DNA of 64,000 nt from positions 20,483,133 to 20,547,132 of the forward strand of contig NC_089274.1 in NCBI RefSeq assembly GCF_963678975.1, in the 5' to 3' direction. Of this stretch, positions 24,601 through 58,280 are shown piece by piece. Position 1 is the first letter of the stretch. Every line of letters starts with the position of its first letter. Under the pieces are notes generated by a model. The model saw only the letters and a list, made by a program, of their open reading frames with translations. It was not told the DNA's origin and did no database searches. This stretch comes from Dysidea avara. Taxonomy: Eukaryota; Porifera; Demospongiae; Dictyoceratida; Dysideidae. A program made the position numbers and the translations under genes.

Positions 24601-27600
24601 AAATTTGTGGACTGAGCATCTTGAAACAGTGAAGTTTACACGTACGGTCTCTACAGTAGTATGAATGTATTAATTGAACAGTTAGCAGCTAAGTCTAAAT
24701 AGCAGACAAAGAGTTTGCTATCTCTGCAAAAAACCTGTATAGCTCACACATACTCTTTATTTTAAAAATGTGAAATATATATTATGCATGCTACAAGGGA
24801 AGCAAGTCTCTAATTTATTAAACCTAAACACCATTTCTGTAGCCACAAGAATATGCATCTAATTAAATGTGTATATATTTCTGATGCTGTACACAAGATC
24901 ATCGTCATCATTTTCTCTTTTAAAACACCTTCATACTTGCATGCATAAATGAACACAGGGCTAACTATTAATTCCAAAAACTACTCACCATAATAGGCTG
25001 AAACTAATGAATTGTGTGAACTATGTGGGTTTTTGCTGAGATGGTCATATAAATCTGTAACATATATTCCTTGTTGCTCATAATTTTGCCAGAAATATAA
25101 TGAAATCAATTAAACAATAGAATGAGGAATAAAATGATCAGTGCATGAAAACTCAAGGGACTACCCATCTCAACTTGATAATTGTATCTGTGTGATTTTA
25201 TCACTTACAAAAACAGTTGGGTAAATATTATGACAAGCTGCAACACATTATTTTCACACTACAGTGACCTCTTTAATCTAAGACACGGTCACCTCTATAC
25301 TCTGACACTGTATGCTTTACCCTTGACACAATTGTTTGGCAGTTATAGGGCACAGCACCATACTACCATGAGTATAAACTTTAACACTTTACAATACAGT
25401 AACAAACTACATACACACTACATTACACAGTAGATAGACAAACAACTCACCATAGTAATCCAGCCGAGTGACTGGATACCTTCCTTCATAGCTTGAAGAT
25501 TATTGATCACCCTACTAGCTCGGCGTTTCTCAAAATATTCCTACCACAGACACTACACTACGCTACGTCCCACCAGTATCACATCACTCACCACAACTGC
25601 GGCCATCTGGTTTGCCAGAGGCTTGATTAACTCAGCAAACTTGGCCTAGACCAGGAATAACAAGTGTCAGACTATCACACTATACAATCCTCACCTGTGA
25701 GGGAGCCTTGTACTTGGCCACCAACTCCAGGAACTCTCTGTGCTTCTTTAGTGCCTCCTTGTAGAGGGCAATCTACACAATGGATGATTAGTTACATTGA
25801 CATATGACAGGTACAGTACATACGTAAGGTAGTGTTAACATAGTCATATAAACTATCTAACCTGTTAACCCAGCACTTTGCTGTACCAGTAAGACTGTAC
25901 TGTATAGCATGTACTATATTAACTATCTGTGGTATAAGGGATGAGAGAATCAGTATACAAGTACTATCTAGTGTTATAGAACTTTGTATGATTTATTTAC
26001 AGGCCACACAGGACACTGAAATATTATGGCTGTACAGGAATTTCTGCATGTGATTAATAGGTGATGGGGAAGGAACAGGAAACTAACACATGACATAATT
26101 GGAATGAAGAAGAGCAGCAGCAGCCATAGGTCATCTCTAGGAGGGCTCCATGCCGCACGCAACGGATATCTCATTTAAAGGTCTTGTCGGCTACTACACT
26201 ATCATGTCATTATCACACTACATACTGTCAGGTCTCTCAAAAGAACCCGTACTAAAACATAGATGAGCTATGGCAGTTGAATATACAATCCAGATGAAAA
26301 TGGCTTTACTAGGTATACCAGAGGAGAATAGACACACGAGCACGTATATTTCTATAACCAAGCCTTTGAACAATCAACAACCCTAATTCTCTAAGCATGT
26401 ACTGCATATTAGCTCTTGTAATAGTAAATTTGATATAAAGAGACACTTACTGAGTTAAACCCACGCCAAGCAAATTAATATGAACACTTATATTGGAATT
26501 CAGGTGATGTGGACTCTACTAACTTGGCCTCAGAGACAATGGGAAAGCGCCAACACATCTTTTAATAATTTTTTGGTCACTGTAAGAAGGAGTCATACCC
26601 AAAAGACAACTTGGTATGATTAGTTGTAGTAAAACCTTATCCCATAAACTGCCATCTTTGTATTAACAAGTACACAAAAATGCCAAAAAATTTCAGAGTA
26701 GGGACCATAGCACATCGATAAAAAGTACTGAAACTAGCTGGAGTAGTGCATGATATTAAATCACAGTAAAACAATAAGAAGTGTTATATCCCTACTATAC
26801 CATAACAGAAATGCACAGTAGGGACATAACACTTCTTATTGTTTTACTGTGATTTACTATCACAGCTTGTTTCAGTACTTTTTATCAATATGGTCCCTAC
26901 TCTAGTTGAAAATTTCATTTTTTTGTGTACTTATTTGTTAACTTTTATTATTATGACTGGTGAACCCACACGTAGCATCAAAAGAAAAGAAAAAAAAATG
27001 GCTTCACACATCCCAGCTACCAATTATCATCTGAAAAGTGAAATATCCATTATGCTTCACTGTCAGCTATGTTAGACCTGTTACACTGTAGTACAAATCA
27101 AGAATTGTCCAAAAAGCACCCCTGCAATCGATGCATACAGCATCAAAAGAAAGAAATGGGTGCACCCCAGTTACATAAATTATTGTCTGGAAAGTGAAGT
27201 ATTTGTTATATTTCATTGTCAGCTATGTTCAACCCATTACACAGTAGTATGAATCAAGAACTGTTCGAAAAGCACCCCTGCGATCCACGCATACAGCATC
27301 AAAAGAAAGAAATGGTTACATCAATTATTGTCTGTAAAGTGAAGTATCCATTACGCTTCGTTGTCAGATCCATTAAACAGTAGTACGAATCAAGAATTGT
27401 TCGAAAACACCTCTGCAATCAAAGTAGCCACTATGAAAAATACAGACGATTTCTGTTACGAAGGGAAGCCATCACGTGCTACCGCCAAATTGACACTTTT
27501 TGCTGTCAGTAAAGATGAATGGGACACAAAGGAGGACACTGGTAAGTCCATGAACAATGCATTGTACGTACTTCAGTATGCCAAAAGGCACCTCTCGGGC

Positions 27601-30600
27601 TGAAGCAACGTCGAACAGTGAAAAAATCAACCCTGTAGCCTTAGCGATATCAAGTTACACTTGGGCATCAGTCAGTTACTTACTCAGTCAGTCATTAGAT
27701 AATTCCGTTAACTTTTAAAAAAAATAAAAATCTGTAGCAACTTGTTGAAAGCATTCCGGGTCAATCTCAAGGCTTGTTTGGGCTTAGTTTTGCCTAACCA
27801 ATACTGCCTCATCATCATCTGGGAAAGTGAAGCTGGTTTTTTTTGGGTGATGTTATTTCATGGGCCACTCCTACTCCTTTGTGGTTGCTACTATACAGTA
27901 CTATTGTACTGTATGATTAATAGTCATATTAATAGTGATAATTTCAGTAACGCTTGTAAAATAATGTCAAGCCTCAAAGAACTAACAAAACTTGTATAGT
28001 TCTAATTCCGAACATTGCATAATACCAGATCAGAGTATGCCAAATTCTGGACAGAAGGCTTGCTAACTATTCCTTTACTAACCTACAGTAGGATGCATAT
28101 AGTAGCATCTCAACTTCTGAGGTGCTGTTTCAACTGTGCATAAAATTCAGCACACCTCTTGCTACTTTCACAGCTCCATTTTACAACAAAAGCAATTGCT
28201 CACACTACAGAATAAACTGCCACAGAGTTCACAACTCATTAGTCAACAGCTTATAGCTACAAACAAGCCTCATAATAGCCATGTACCTTCCCATGATAGC
28301 CACATTGTTCCATTACGAAAGTTACTGAGCATAACCTGTGACTGCGTAGTATGATGTGGGCATTTTCAACATGTATACAACTATACTTAGTATTTTCATC
28401 TACTGACAACACATGTCATCACTCTTATGGCATGTTGTCACATACTGTACAAGTGGGTCCCTACTGATATCAGTAATAGTTTTGTCAGGCCACGTACCAT
28501 GTTGGGGTGGCTGAAAGGCTTGTGACAGCTCTAGGACACAAAACATGGACCTATTAATACTTCACATATCAGAATACTTCGTATTGACACTGAGACATAA
28601 TCCAACACATGACTGCATGGAGCAACACAATGGTCTACTAGAGCCTTCTCCAGTATATTAGAACTAGTCTATTTAGTAAGACATCATTTACATGACTGGA
28701 CAGCTATCATCACAAATAAAAAAGTGTCAAGACAGTGTAAGCCGAGACTTACAGTGAGTGTCACATCACTGGTTAGTAAACAAGTGCTGCCAGTGGGGAA
28801 AAACCAGGTGCATGACCCATAGCTGGACAAATAATAATAATAAAAACTCAACCCTAGATGGACTAGTGTATGTAGTTGTAGTTTCTAACAATTGTGTGCA
28901 CTACCAACAACAGTGAAACAAAAAGGCTCCTATACATGTGCATGAACTTCCGTTCAAATTTGAATCCGTAAAATATGCTGAGGAATACACAAAGGAGAGT
29001 ATAATAGACAAATTTCATGAGAAAATTAACAGTTGCCATTAGCAACCTGAATTGCACATTATTTATAGGTGTCAATGTCTAAAGTAACATCTCCAAATTT
29101 CAGAAGGATAGCATATATAGTCACGAGATATGACATTTTGAAGTTCGTAGTTTCCCATACATTGTCTATTGGAGTGGCAATAGTTGCCCCTTCTCAGCAA
29201 TCCCATACATACGTATGGGAATTCAAAAGGTCACATCTTATGACCTATATGCACTAACCATTTAAATCTTGAAGAGATTATTCACCCCTATATACAAGTA
29301 CTCTGAAACTAGGTGTACATTTTTTGAATTTGTGGTTTTCCCATAGATTATCAATTCTATTGCTGAGAAGGGGCAACTGTTCCCCCTCCAATAGGCAATG
29401 TATGGGAAACTGCAAACTGCAAAAATGTTATGTCTTGTGACCTCCTTCTGAAATTAGATGTTGCTCTAAACATTGACATTTACAAATAATGTAAAATTCA
29501 GGTTGCTAGGGGCAATGGTTATTATTATTATCATCTGTAATAGTGTAATTTGCGTGTCTATTACTAGTCTTGTATACAAATACTGGTCTTGTACTTGCCA
29601 GTCTTGTGTAGAGGCTGGAATATGAAAATTTGCTTGAAAGAAAATGCTCAAGCCACAAAATAGAGATATTAGTGAAAGTTTAATAATGGGATCTTTATTT
29701 GAAACCAGTCATTGCACAGGTGCCACAGCTTATAATCAAGATGGTGCTGATATTGGAACAGAAGTGATGTTAACCACTCCATTGTTCAGCAAGTATGTTA
29801 AAATACTGTAAACTGGTGTGATCAGTCTCCTAGTGTGCGCGCATAGAGGTGTACATGTGACATCTGGTAGACTACTATAAGCGTGTGATTGTTTGCGTGC
29901 ACACAAAGGCAACCAAAGTATCTCTGGGTTCCTCTTTTTTAGTTGGTGAAATACGAGTTCCATTGAAAAGGTTGTGCATTTTGGTGGATTTGATTTCATT
30001 GGATAGCTGTACATTGGCATGAAAGGATAGAAAAACACTGATTTGCTACATAGCCAGCAACAACAGCAAGAAGCTTATGGAGATTGTTCAACTGCAAATA
30101 TTACCAAACCCTATCTTGCTGACTAATGACATCACAATTAATGAAGGAGGCAAGATAGCGGTCTAGCCATACAAGACAACTAACTTGGTGCTTTACTTTA
30201 TGGCAAGCCTGTAACAAAATGAACACAGGACAGATGCCTAGTGGGTGTGTCACCATGTCATGGGCACATGCTGTTGGGTCCTCTGGTTTCTACGTGGTTG
30301 TATCAGGACCATTGGCAGTTAAATTAGGTGTATAGTGGTGGTGTGATGGTCCACATTTACTGATGCCTATCCCTTCCTTTTGGAAGGCCATAGACACATA
30401 TTGGGAAGCAGAGGAATGACATGGTGGAAGTATGCGTACATAGTGTGTGATTGTACAAGTGTAACTAGATATAGCTGGCAGAACTTCTGCAGTGTATGCA
30501 CCTACAGTGTAAACAGTTTTTCATTCCCCACACACTACAAATGGGGATAACCTACACACAGTGATGAATAGCTGATCTTATTACACTCAGCAACTAACTT

Positions 30601-31227
30601 GTACAATACATGATATAGTGACTACACCATTCAACATATTCCATTTCAGGTAAACTATTAGATCAAGTCGTTACAGTTACCAATTACAGTTGGAATGAAT
30701 AGATTAGGTGAAGTATCATAATAAACTTCATCCCCTTAACTACATGTAATATTACATTATTCAGTTACAGATGTTGTTACAAATTATAGCAAGACTAATA
30801 TTACCTACCTGCTCGGCCACCTCCCCATCAAGGTGTGCACCAAGTGAGAGGAACTTGACTGTGTTCTCTCCATTTGTAATCTGTGTATGGTCACCATAGT
30901 AACAACATCAACAAGGGCACACAAACCTGGTCATCATAAGCAGTGAGAAACTCTGCACTAGCTGTAATAATAGTAACACAATAATTACACGGTATGTCTG
31001 GTATTCGAGGTGACACTACTTCTAGTAGACAACCCTATCCCTAATGCTCCTGACTAGAGAGGCTACCAGGGTGCTTTCATTAAAGTACATCCACCTCACA
31101 AGTTTCCCCCATAATGCCACTTACGAGCATCACCACCTCCACCACCGCCAGCTGCGATTCCCTCGAGTTTGGTAGTGACCGCTTCAAGCCGAGACACCAA
31201 GGCGGATAACTCACTTGTTCCTGCCAT
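18642..31227 (-). CDS. CAP1: Adenylyl cyclase-associated protein (CAP), complete
   Basis: Fourteen exons: 31125-31227, 30927-30961, 30809-30880, 25695-25772, 25592-25645, 25451-25540, 21112-21212, 20956-21055, 19756-19927, 19534-19703, 19360-19483, 19225-19307, 18913-19056 and 18642-18725. All phases agree and give 469 residues (vertebrate CAP about 475). The N-terminus has the SRLEAV helix motif for oligomerisation; the helical folded domain follows ([29 protein letters not shown]). Then come a [14 protein letters not shown] polyproline stretch that binds profilin, a WH2-type segment ([20 protein letters not shown]) and the CARP beta-helix (VEVKEKKP..., [32 protein letters not shown]). CAP works with cofilin to disassemble filaments and recharge actin monomers. 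The two 4-5 kb introns are filled with repeats. The symbol is for the single pre-duplication CAP. Confidence 0.95.
20100..20185. repeat. (CA)-rich minisatellite with CACACG units
   Basis: A run of about 18-bp CACACCACACGCACA-type units, then pure CA, inside the CAP intron between exons 8 and 9. Simple sequence; frames across it are not genes. Confidence 0.8.
21887..22413. mobile_element. Non-autonomous Mutator-like element (MITE), 509 bp, TAGTCT ends
   Basis: The element spans 21896-22404. Its first and last 55 bases are perfect inverted complements beginning TAGTCTGGCGGCGCCCGC. It is flanked by the 9-bp direct repeat ATCAATTAC at 21887-21895 and 22405-22413. A 9-bp duplication with TIRs of this length is typical of MULEs. 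The interior is AT-rich and has no transposase frame, so it must have been moved in trans. It sits in the 4.2-kb CAP intron between exons 6 and 7. Perfect ends and perfect duplication imply recent insertion. Confidence 0.88.
22500..23010. repeat. Two further copies of the CCAGACACTTAGTTAA interspersed repeat
   Basis: Segments 22500-22610 and 22930-23010 carry the inverted form (CTTTGGGACCTTAACTAAGTG, then TCTGGATTATA) of the repeat seen at 12725-12865. The two copies here are in the same orientation, about 410 bp apart. Confidence 0.55.
26658..26946. mobile_element. Palindromic MITE, family member 1, about 290 bp
   Basis: A long imperfect hairpin centred near 26805. Left-arm strings AGAGTAGGGACCATA, AAAAAGTACTGAAAC and AACAATAAGAAGTGTTAT recur inverted on the right. 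A second copy with the same arm landmarks is at 59754-60047. It lies in the CAP intron between exons 3 and 4. Confidence 0.75.
26946..27620 (+). repeat. Dispersed repeat with about 150-bp internal tandem units
   Basis: Begins ATTATTATGACTGGTGAACC, then three diverged units marked by GCATCAAAAGAAAGAAATGG, each followed by an AAGTGAAGTATCCATTA-like segment and a CACTGTCAGCTATG-like segment. A unique tail (27413-27610) contains GGGAAGCCATCACGTGCTACC. Another copy with the same start and tail landmarks is at 54440-54720, so this is a transposed repeat and not a gene. An 80-codon open frame at 27361-27603 is probably incidental. Confidence 0.6.
29027..29518. mobile_element. Palindromic element with about 170-bp arms
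   Basis: Left arm starts TTGCCATTAGCAACCTGAAT and carries CCCATACATTGTCTATTGGAG and TTGCCCCTTCTCAGCAAT. The right arm carries the complements in reverse order and ends CAGGTTGCTAGGGGCAATGG. The total length is about 490 bp with a short loop. I did not see a convincing target duplication. It sits in the CAP intron between exons 3 and 4. Confidence 0.7.
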
Positions 31228-31456
31228 TTTATCACTAAAGTACATAAAACAAGTCAGTCCAGTTCTTGTGGTGTGCTTTACTCGCGTTACCTTTACAAGG
31301 CGTGCCAGAGTACAGTAGAAGGTCGTCACCCTTAACCAAACTAGTATCCGGAGAACAAGTACACGTGATATTTGTTAGTATACGGGATAGTATCCTAACT
31401 AATGACGCTTGAATCACGTGGATATCGTACGTGGTGGGAAATCCAGTCATTTCGAG
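31228..31456. promoter_or_regulatory. CAP promoter region, probably bidirectional
   Basis: The 229 bp lie between the CAP start codon (minus) and a candidate plus-strand start codon at 31457. It contains CACGTG near 31363 and 31413. The second start is only a candidate, so bidirectionality is an inference supported by the alternating layout of the window. Confidence 0.4.
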
Positions 31457-31507
31457 ATGTCATTACAAGTGAACGCGTCAAAAAGATCGTACACGACTAG
31501 TATCCAA
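31457..31507 (+). CDS. Candidate first coding exon of the SLC25 carrier
   Basis: ATG followed by 17 codons (MSLQVNASKRSYTTSIQ) up to a good donor, CAA|GTGAGT, phase 0. If joined to an acceptor after AGCAAG at 35753 it gives a complete 333-residue mitochondrial carrier in frame, and it places the gene head-to-head with CAP. The next 4.2 kb would be intron. No direct evidence joins the two; a different first exon is possible. Confidence 0.35.
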
Positions 31508-31573
31508 GTGAGTAGACCAGTATATAGTGTATGTGTGTGCCAGGTAATCCCAGGGTGTATTGGTGTTTAGTTT

Positions 31574-31658
31574 TAGCCTCGTGCCCACATATTTTTTTGT
31601 TTTGTGTGGGGGCGGGGACCCAAACAAAAGAGAAAAATTCTGTCTGGGCACGAGACTA
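31574..31658. mobile_element. Miniature 85-bp element with TAGYCTCG ends
   Basis: Ends are inverted: TAGCCTCGTGCCCA at the left, TGGGCACGAGACTA at the right. They resemble the ends of the 43902-44443 element (TAGTCTCGCGTGCC). The flanks show no clear 9-bp duplication. It is either an internally deleted relative or an old copy. Confidence 0.5.
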
Positions 31659-31884
31659 CCATAAATCCTTCATACCCCCTATGAGGACTAATTTGAGCTA
31701 TAAAATGCTCCTTGAATTTTCTGACGTTTATAAATACAAAATTGTGACCACACTGTAATAGTGAATGCCTTTCCATACAATGACTCAACCTCTCTGATGT
31801 CATCATGGACTCTTAGTGTTTTAATTACATGTTAATGTACCATTAGTATGATGTAATGCCATGTCATCACTGACCTTACTATGT

Positions 31885-32700
31885 TGCATTGTGGGAAGAG
31901 GTCAACATTTAATAACTTTATATAATTATTGTACTTTGTGTGGGAGGATCAAAGTGTACTGTATTAACGCACCAATTAGCTAGTGTACATAACTGTACTG
32001 TATTGAGTCATACAGTACAGTTTTGCGCATAATTGGGCAAATACAGTACAATTATACAGAACAGTTATGTAAGAAATAATGATTATGAAAGTATTACAAA
32101 AGCAATTCCATGATTGATCCTGTGCATGACATTATATAAATTGCTAAAACTAGCCAGACTAATCTTACCAGTTGGTTCTATGACTAGAAGTATATTACAT
32201 GGCCTGATAATTGCAGCAGTTTGGGCACATGAGATGAATGCTCTGAGCAAGAAGACCAGGAAGCATCCTGTACAGGTGTGTCTTGAGTCAAATACAGTAC
32301 TCGTCTTTACCTTGTACTGTATTAGTCTCTCAACACTCTCCCTCATGTTGTATTTGCACACACATGGCAGTACTATAACAAGTAGCATCTCATAGTTGTA
32401 TATTGTACTTTGTGTGGGAGGATCAAAGTGCCGTTGTGTACTGTACTTCCATACAGTACCAATTAGCTACATATAACTTTATTCTATGAGTTGTGCAGTG
32501 CATATAATGGGGAAATACAGTACAGTTATGCAGAACAGTTATGTAAGGAATGTTCATGACTGATCAATTGCACGTTGCATGACACTGTAGATCGCTAAAC
32601 TAATCCTAAGATTACGTGGACACTTACTGAGTCAATTCATAATAGAGGTGTTTCGGGCACGAGAGATGAACACTCCAAATAAGAAGACCAGGAAGTAATA
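31885..32700 (+). repeat. Tandem duplication of about 520 bp
   Basis: Two diverged copies, about 31927-32280 and about 32400-32700, both start ATTGTACTTTGTGTGGGAGG and include ACAGAACAGTTATGTAAG and AATAAGAAGACCAGGAAG (AGCAAGAAGACCAGGAAG in the first). It lies in the presumed first intron of the SLC25 gene. The short open frames in it are not shared intact between the copies, so I do not call genes. Confidence 0.6.
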
Positions 32701-32732
32701 GAACATTTAAAGCACTGCCTGTGTTCAAGTGT

Positions 32733-32852
32733 GTATGAAAAATACAACACCAGGGGGTGTCTCGAGGCAAATGCAGCACGAGGCAAAGCCGAGCGCTGTA
32801 TTTGCTTGAGACATGCCCCCTCGTGCTGTATTTTCCATACACACGTATGGAA
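32733..32852. repeat. Short palindromic repeat with GAGGCAAAGCCGAG core
   Basis: A 120-bp imperfect palindrome: GTGTATGAAAAATACA at the left, and TGTATTTTCCATACACAC at the right. The arms carry CTCGAGGCAAATGCAGC and its near complement around a GAGGCAAAGCCGAGCGCTG centre. It would fold into a long hairpin. Confidence 0.7.
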
Positions 32853-33504
32853 TAGAGCTGCAGCTAATATTCAATTCACTCGGATATTCATTCATTAAGA
32901 TTTTATCCGGACGCTAAATTTACCATTCGGATATTCGTTTACACAAGTATGTACAGTGGAAATGGCTTTGGTTACCAGCTATATTTCTACAAGATGGCCT
33001 GTTCTGCTATGTAAAACTAAACTCTATTGCACAAAACCCTTCAGGAAATTGAATAACTATATGGATGTACTATCTCCAGATCCATAGTACCAGGTGACAA
33101 CAAACACGTGGATTGGCTTTGCTACTTTGTCCCGTTTTCTATAGCAGGGCCACGATTACTATGATCACCTCGATTAGCATGCAAACCAGGTAGAAAAATG
33201 CAATTTGTACCACCTAATGTAAAGAATAGAAGAACTGGCCCTAGTGGCACACCCATCCACCATACTTTAACTCTATGCTAAGATGTTCCAATAGAATGGT
33301 TTTACCTATACCTACACCTACAGAGCTAGGAAAACAGAACCTACAGAACAAAGAATAGAAGAGAAAGTGAACCTACTAGGGGCTAAATTATGAACAGTGG
33401 ACACCTTGGACTCAGCAATTACGAGCAGAGAATGCAGGGTGTCCAGAGCTTGATCTGGAGCCACAAATACACATGATAAAAAACTTAAGATGTGAAAAAT
33501 TCAA

Positions 33505-33815
33505 TGTCCAATGTAGCCAACCCATGACTGAAGGGTAAGGGTATTTCATCGGGTAGACAGGAGATTGTCCAAACGCTTGTACACAACAGTGGCAACTTTT
33601 CCCATTCCAGCAGATGTTGAAAAAACCAACAGAGTGAAACAGCCATGTTCCATCTCTCGAGTCGAACGATGTCGACTACCCCAAAAACCAGCAGCACAGA
33701 TATCAAGACAGGCATCATCATCACTAACTGCAATCTTGTATCTAAGGTTCTCACCAGTAAGTGGTTGGAGATAATGTTCAATCTTTACATCATGACAAAC
33801 TTCAGAGAGAAGTGA
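33505..33815 (-). pseudogene. LINE-like retroelement fossil (3' coding end)
   Basis: On the minus strand one frame reads LSEVCHDVKIEHYLQPLTGE and continues NLRYKIAVSDDDACLDICAA then GFWGSRH. After a shift come VFSTSAGMGKVATVVYKRLD and a stop. I recognise this order (EVCHDV.IEP.LQPL.GE, then ARLDI.A.GFWG, then FST.GGMG..A...YKRL) as the region downstream of the reverse transcriptase in non-LTR-type elements common in sponge and cnidarian genomes. The usual FFDVRVFNP stretch is missing between the two parts and no upstream RT domain is nearby, so this is a 5'-truncated, broken copy. Confidence 0.6.
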
Positions 33816-35227
33816 AGCAGTGAAGTAACGGTGGCACCGTGAGGACAGCTATATGCATGAGAAGTTGAAAAAGACATTACCACAAACACAGTGAGAAGGT
33901 AACCAAGGAGGTGTCCAATCATACTGCAACCAAAAAACATTAATCTGTACCTAATAAACAACTTACAGTAGCTTTGGCTCCACTTTGCACAAAACAAGCA
34001 GACGGGAATAGCATAGTAACTTAGTCTTTGTGTGTGACAACACCTCGAACCGTAATCCCATTAACTTTTTATAGCACACCAACCACGTGATCTATGAAGG
34101 CTTGTTAATTTAAAGAGCCATGCAAGAATCTTCTAGTCTAAATCCAAGGGACCTGCTAGAAGCCTAGCCCGAAATGTTGTAGATCGCTGGACTAGTTAAC
34201 GATAATTAAGATCTTCTAGAAATCTTGAAATCTCACTTGATATCTTAAAGATTTTGAAATCTTTTCCCAGGTTTTGTCGATCCCTCATCTGAATCAGTCA
34301 AGTATATTACTACGGTTTATTGCTATCACTTTTATACATCAAGAGTTAGAAGTGAGGAAGGTCAAGATGAACAGCAAATATCACCATAACTTGTAAGTAA
34401 CAACAAATTCGCACAGCCGCACATGACAACTACAGTAACCCTCGGCACCTTGAGGGTTAAAGACAACACTATTAATTTTGCATATGTTTCAGGAGCAAAG
34501 TGGTATGGCGAAATGTTGCTGTATTGTAGCATTTTTCCATAAATCTAAGTGTTATCAAGTAGTTCAGTATTTGTTTAAGACATCCAAATATCCCGATACT
34601 AAGTTTGACATTTGTTGCAGCCCTAGTATGGAAGTGCTTTAACTATAACATAGTGAATTTATGTGGTGTGAAATTTGTACCTCACACACGAAATAGGCTA
34701 TAGCAAGATCGATATCAATTATTCTATGTGTGAAATGGTGGATTCATGGCATGCACCCTCATGAACCTTCTTAATGCAGTACATAGCTGGATTTGAAGCA
34801 ATATTGGCAGCAGGATGTTTTGTTTGGCAGATGCATCTATGGATCAATCCACCAAATTAAACTTTTTGGTGGTAGCTATATATTCGTCTTGCAGACCAGC
34901 CGATTTTCTCATGCGGAGGTGGTAAAACCATAGGTTTTTTTAGTGACTTTGAGATGTTTTCTGCTTTTCTCCCAGCAGAAATGATGTGCGTCCTAGCAAC
35001 ATCATACATCATTACAGTTGTGGGGTGCATGGGTGGGAGTTGGGGCATTCTGTTGTAATCTCAGAGAGTAGACTAGCTATGTTATCATATTGGGCACCAA
35101 ATTATAGATGGTTACCATATTTTAACGATTTGGCCTTCTGAGTTTTTGTCATACATGAAATCAGAACAAGAAATTATTTATGTGTACTGACTAAGAATTA
35201 GGTCTTTTACATGCTGAAAATAATTGT

Positions 35228-35485
35228 GACCATCTCAGCAAAAAAAACGTAGTTCACACAAACATGCGTTTTGAGAAAAAAAATGAAATTTTAATGTATT
35301 GATGAAATTACACATTCTACAAAAGGAAAAATACGCATGTTTTAATCAAGCCATTACTCAGGAAAGCCAGTACCAAACCTATACATAAGGTGATCCATTC
35401 CTTGGAAACTGCAGACAATGCTGAAAAAATTCAGAAGTTGTATGTGAACTAGGTGGGTTTTTGCTGAGACGGTTGCAATTGTGTG
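35228..35485. repeat. Inverted repeat with TTTTTGCTGAGA ends
   Basis: Left end GACCATCTCAGCAAAAAAAACG, then TAGTTCACAC; right end GTGAACTAGGTGGGTTTTTG, then CTGAGACGG. A solo half with the same string occurs at about 25015-25045 in the CAP intron. Probably a decayed palindromic MITE. Confidence 0.55.
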
Positions 35486-35753
35486 CATGCAACACAACAA
35501 GCAAGCAGGTGAACCCTTTACATTAACATAGTCACTTACACACTACACAAAATATACATGTCAGATGTGAACTGAATTAGCAATTTATGAAATATGTAGA
35601 CCTTCACACATTTTGTGAAAAAATAGTCATAACCCAAATCTTGAAAATATCCATTTAATGTTGTAGTGTACAGTAAGATGTTGATGGTTAGTATGATGGT
35701 TACCATAGTGATCACTCGTTACCATAGTGAACACCAGTGAGGCAACTAGCAAG

Positions 35754-48005
<12,252 letters not shown>

Positions 48006-48600
48006 CCTCTTGAAATTTTAAAATATATTTCCTTCAATTTCATCATTCATGACTAAATGAATATTTGTAATATAATTACTGTGAATTCCCCCCACACTTA
48101 ATGCTGAATACAATTGGATGTTCATAAAGTTAATTGTGGTCCACCTCATTTGACAGGGTTTTATATGTGCCTTGAAGGTCACATGTAATGTGTAATAGAA
48201 GACATTCCAGCACATTTTAAGTTACTGATTAATACACTTTTTGAACAGGATGTGTTTGATGTAATTATGTGCAATTCCTCCTTCATTAAAATGGCTAGTA
48301 TCATCTTTCAGAACCAATGATGTTTGATCTAGCTTCTACAGTGCTTGCTTTCAATAGTACATAATCCAAAATAGCAAGTCATTTGGAAATTTATGTCTAA
48401 ACTACATGTACAGTTAAGTGATAAATAGTTAAATTTCTAGTGAAACACTTTCTAGCCGTTGCTCAGCTACTTTCAACACACACATACTGTACTGAAACAC
48501 TACTTCACCTCATGGCAGTATTGTTGTGATGTTTTAAAAATGTCACTAAACTTGTTATGGCATACATGTTGTTTACAAGAGTTATGAGTGTCCTGATTGG
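48006..48600. other. Tail-to-tail spacer, SLC25 / MCM3
   Basis: 595 bp between stop codons, AT-rich, expected to hold both 3' UTRs. I see no gene and no obvious repeat in it. Confidence 0.45.
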
Positions 48601-57888
<9,288 letters not shown>

Positions 57889-57962
57889 GCCGGATTTTGG
57901 CGGGCTATTGCGCGTGTTATCTCGTGAGCACACACCTCCTTTAACCTAGACCCACAATCGAT
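57889..57962. promoter_or_regulatory. Bidirectional promoter, MCM3 / TSEN34
   Basis: Only 74 bp separate the two divergent start codons. The interval is GC-richer than its surroundings and contains TTTTGGCGGGC (57895-57905), which matches the E2F consensus TTTSGCGC closely enough to suggest S-phase control, as expected for an MCM gene. That is inference. Confidence 0.6.
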
Positions 57963-58204
57963 ATGATAGTTGGTCGAGTGGTGGACGAGAACAGAGTGTT
58001 AATATGGAACGCTGAAGGTTAGTAATCATGTGTATGATGTGTCCCTGATCTGCTGTACTAGTGTAGATGCATACAAGCTAAGGAAAGATCATCGGATCGT
58101 TGGTAACTATGTTGGCGCATTACCGTGCAAACCCCGCCAAGATGTGTGGCTTGGGCTACCATTAGAACTGATGCCTGAAGAGACCACCCTACTGTTGGAA
58201 CAAG
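57963..58204 (+). CDS. TSEN34: tRNA-splicing endonuclease subunit Sen34, first two exons (partial)
   Basis: Exon 1 (57963-58017) encodes MIVGRVVDENRVLIWNAE; exon 2 (58067-58204) continues DAYKLRKDHRIVGNYVGALP and includes GLPLELMPEETTLLLEQG. Human TSEN34 has the same layout at its N-terminus (VVEVANGRSLVWGAE, LRERLGVGGRTVGALPRGPRQNSRLGLPLLLMPEEARLL). Sen34 is one of the two catalytic subunits that cut introns out of pre-tRNAs in the nucleus. The catalytic C-terminal domain (expected around a YPGDPLxxHAxY motif) is not found in the remaining 5.8 kb, so it is either beyond the window or behind a very long intron. Confidence 0.85.
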
Positions 58205-58280
58205 GTGATTATGTGTATGACTGTTGTATTAGGGTGTTCCCATATTGAACAAGCATTTTCATGTACCTCGTTCTGCACAG

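Noticed and set aside
27361..27603. 80-codon open frame, a possible small gene
   Set aside because: It lies in a dispersed repeat; the other copy (54440-54720) does not preserve the frame.
33485..33781. 98-codon minus-strand frame as a gene
   Set aside because: The meaningful sequence is in a different frame on the same strand (LINE-like fossil), and this frame is a shadow of it.
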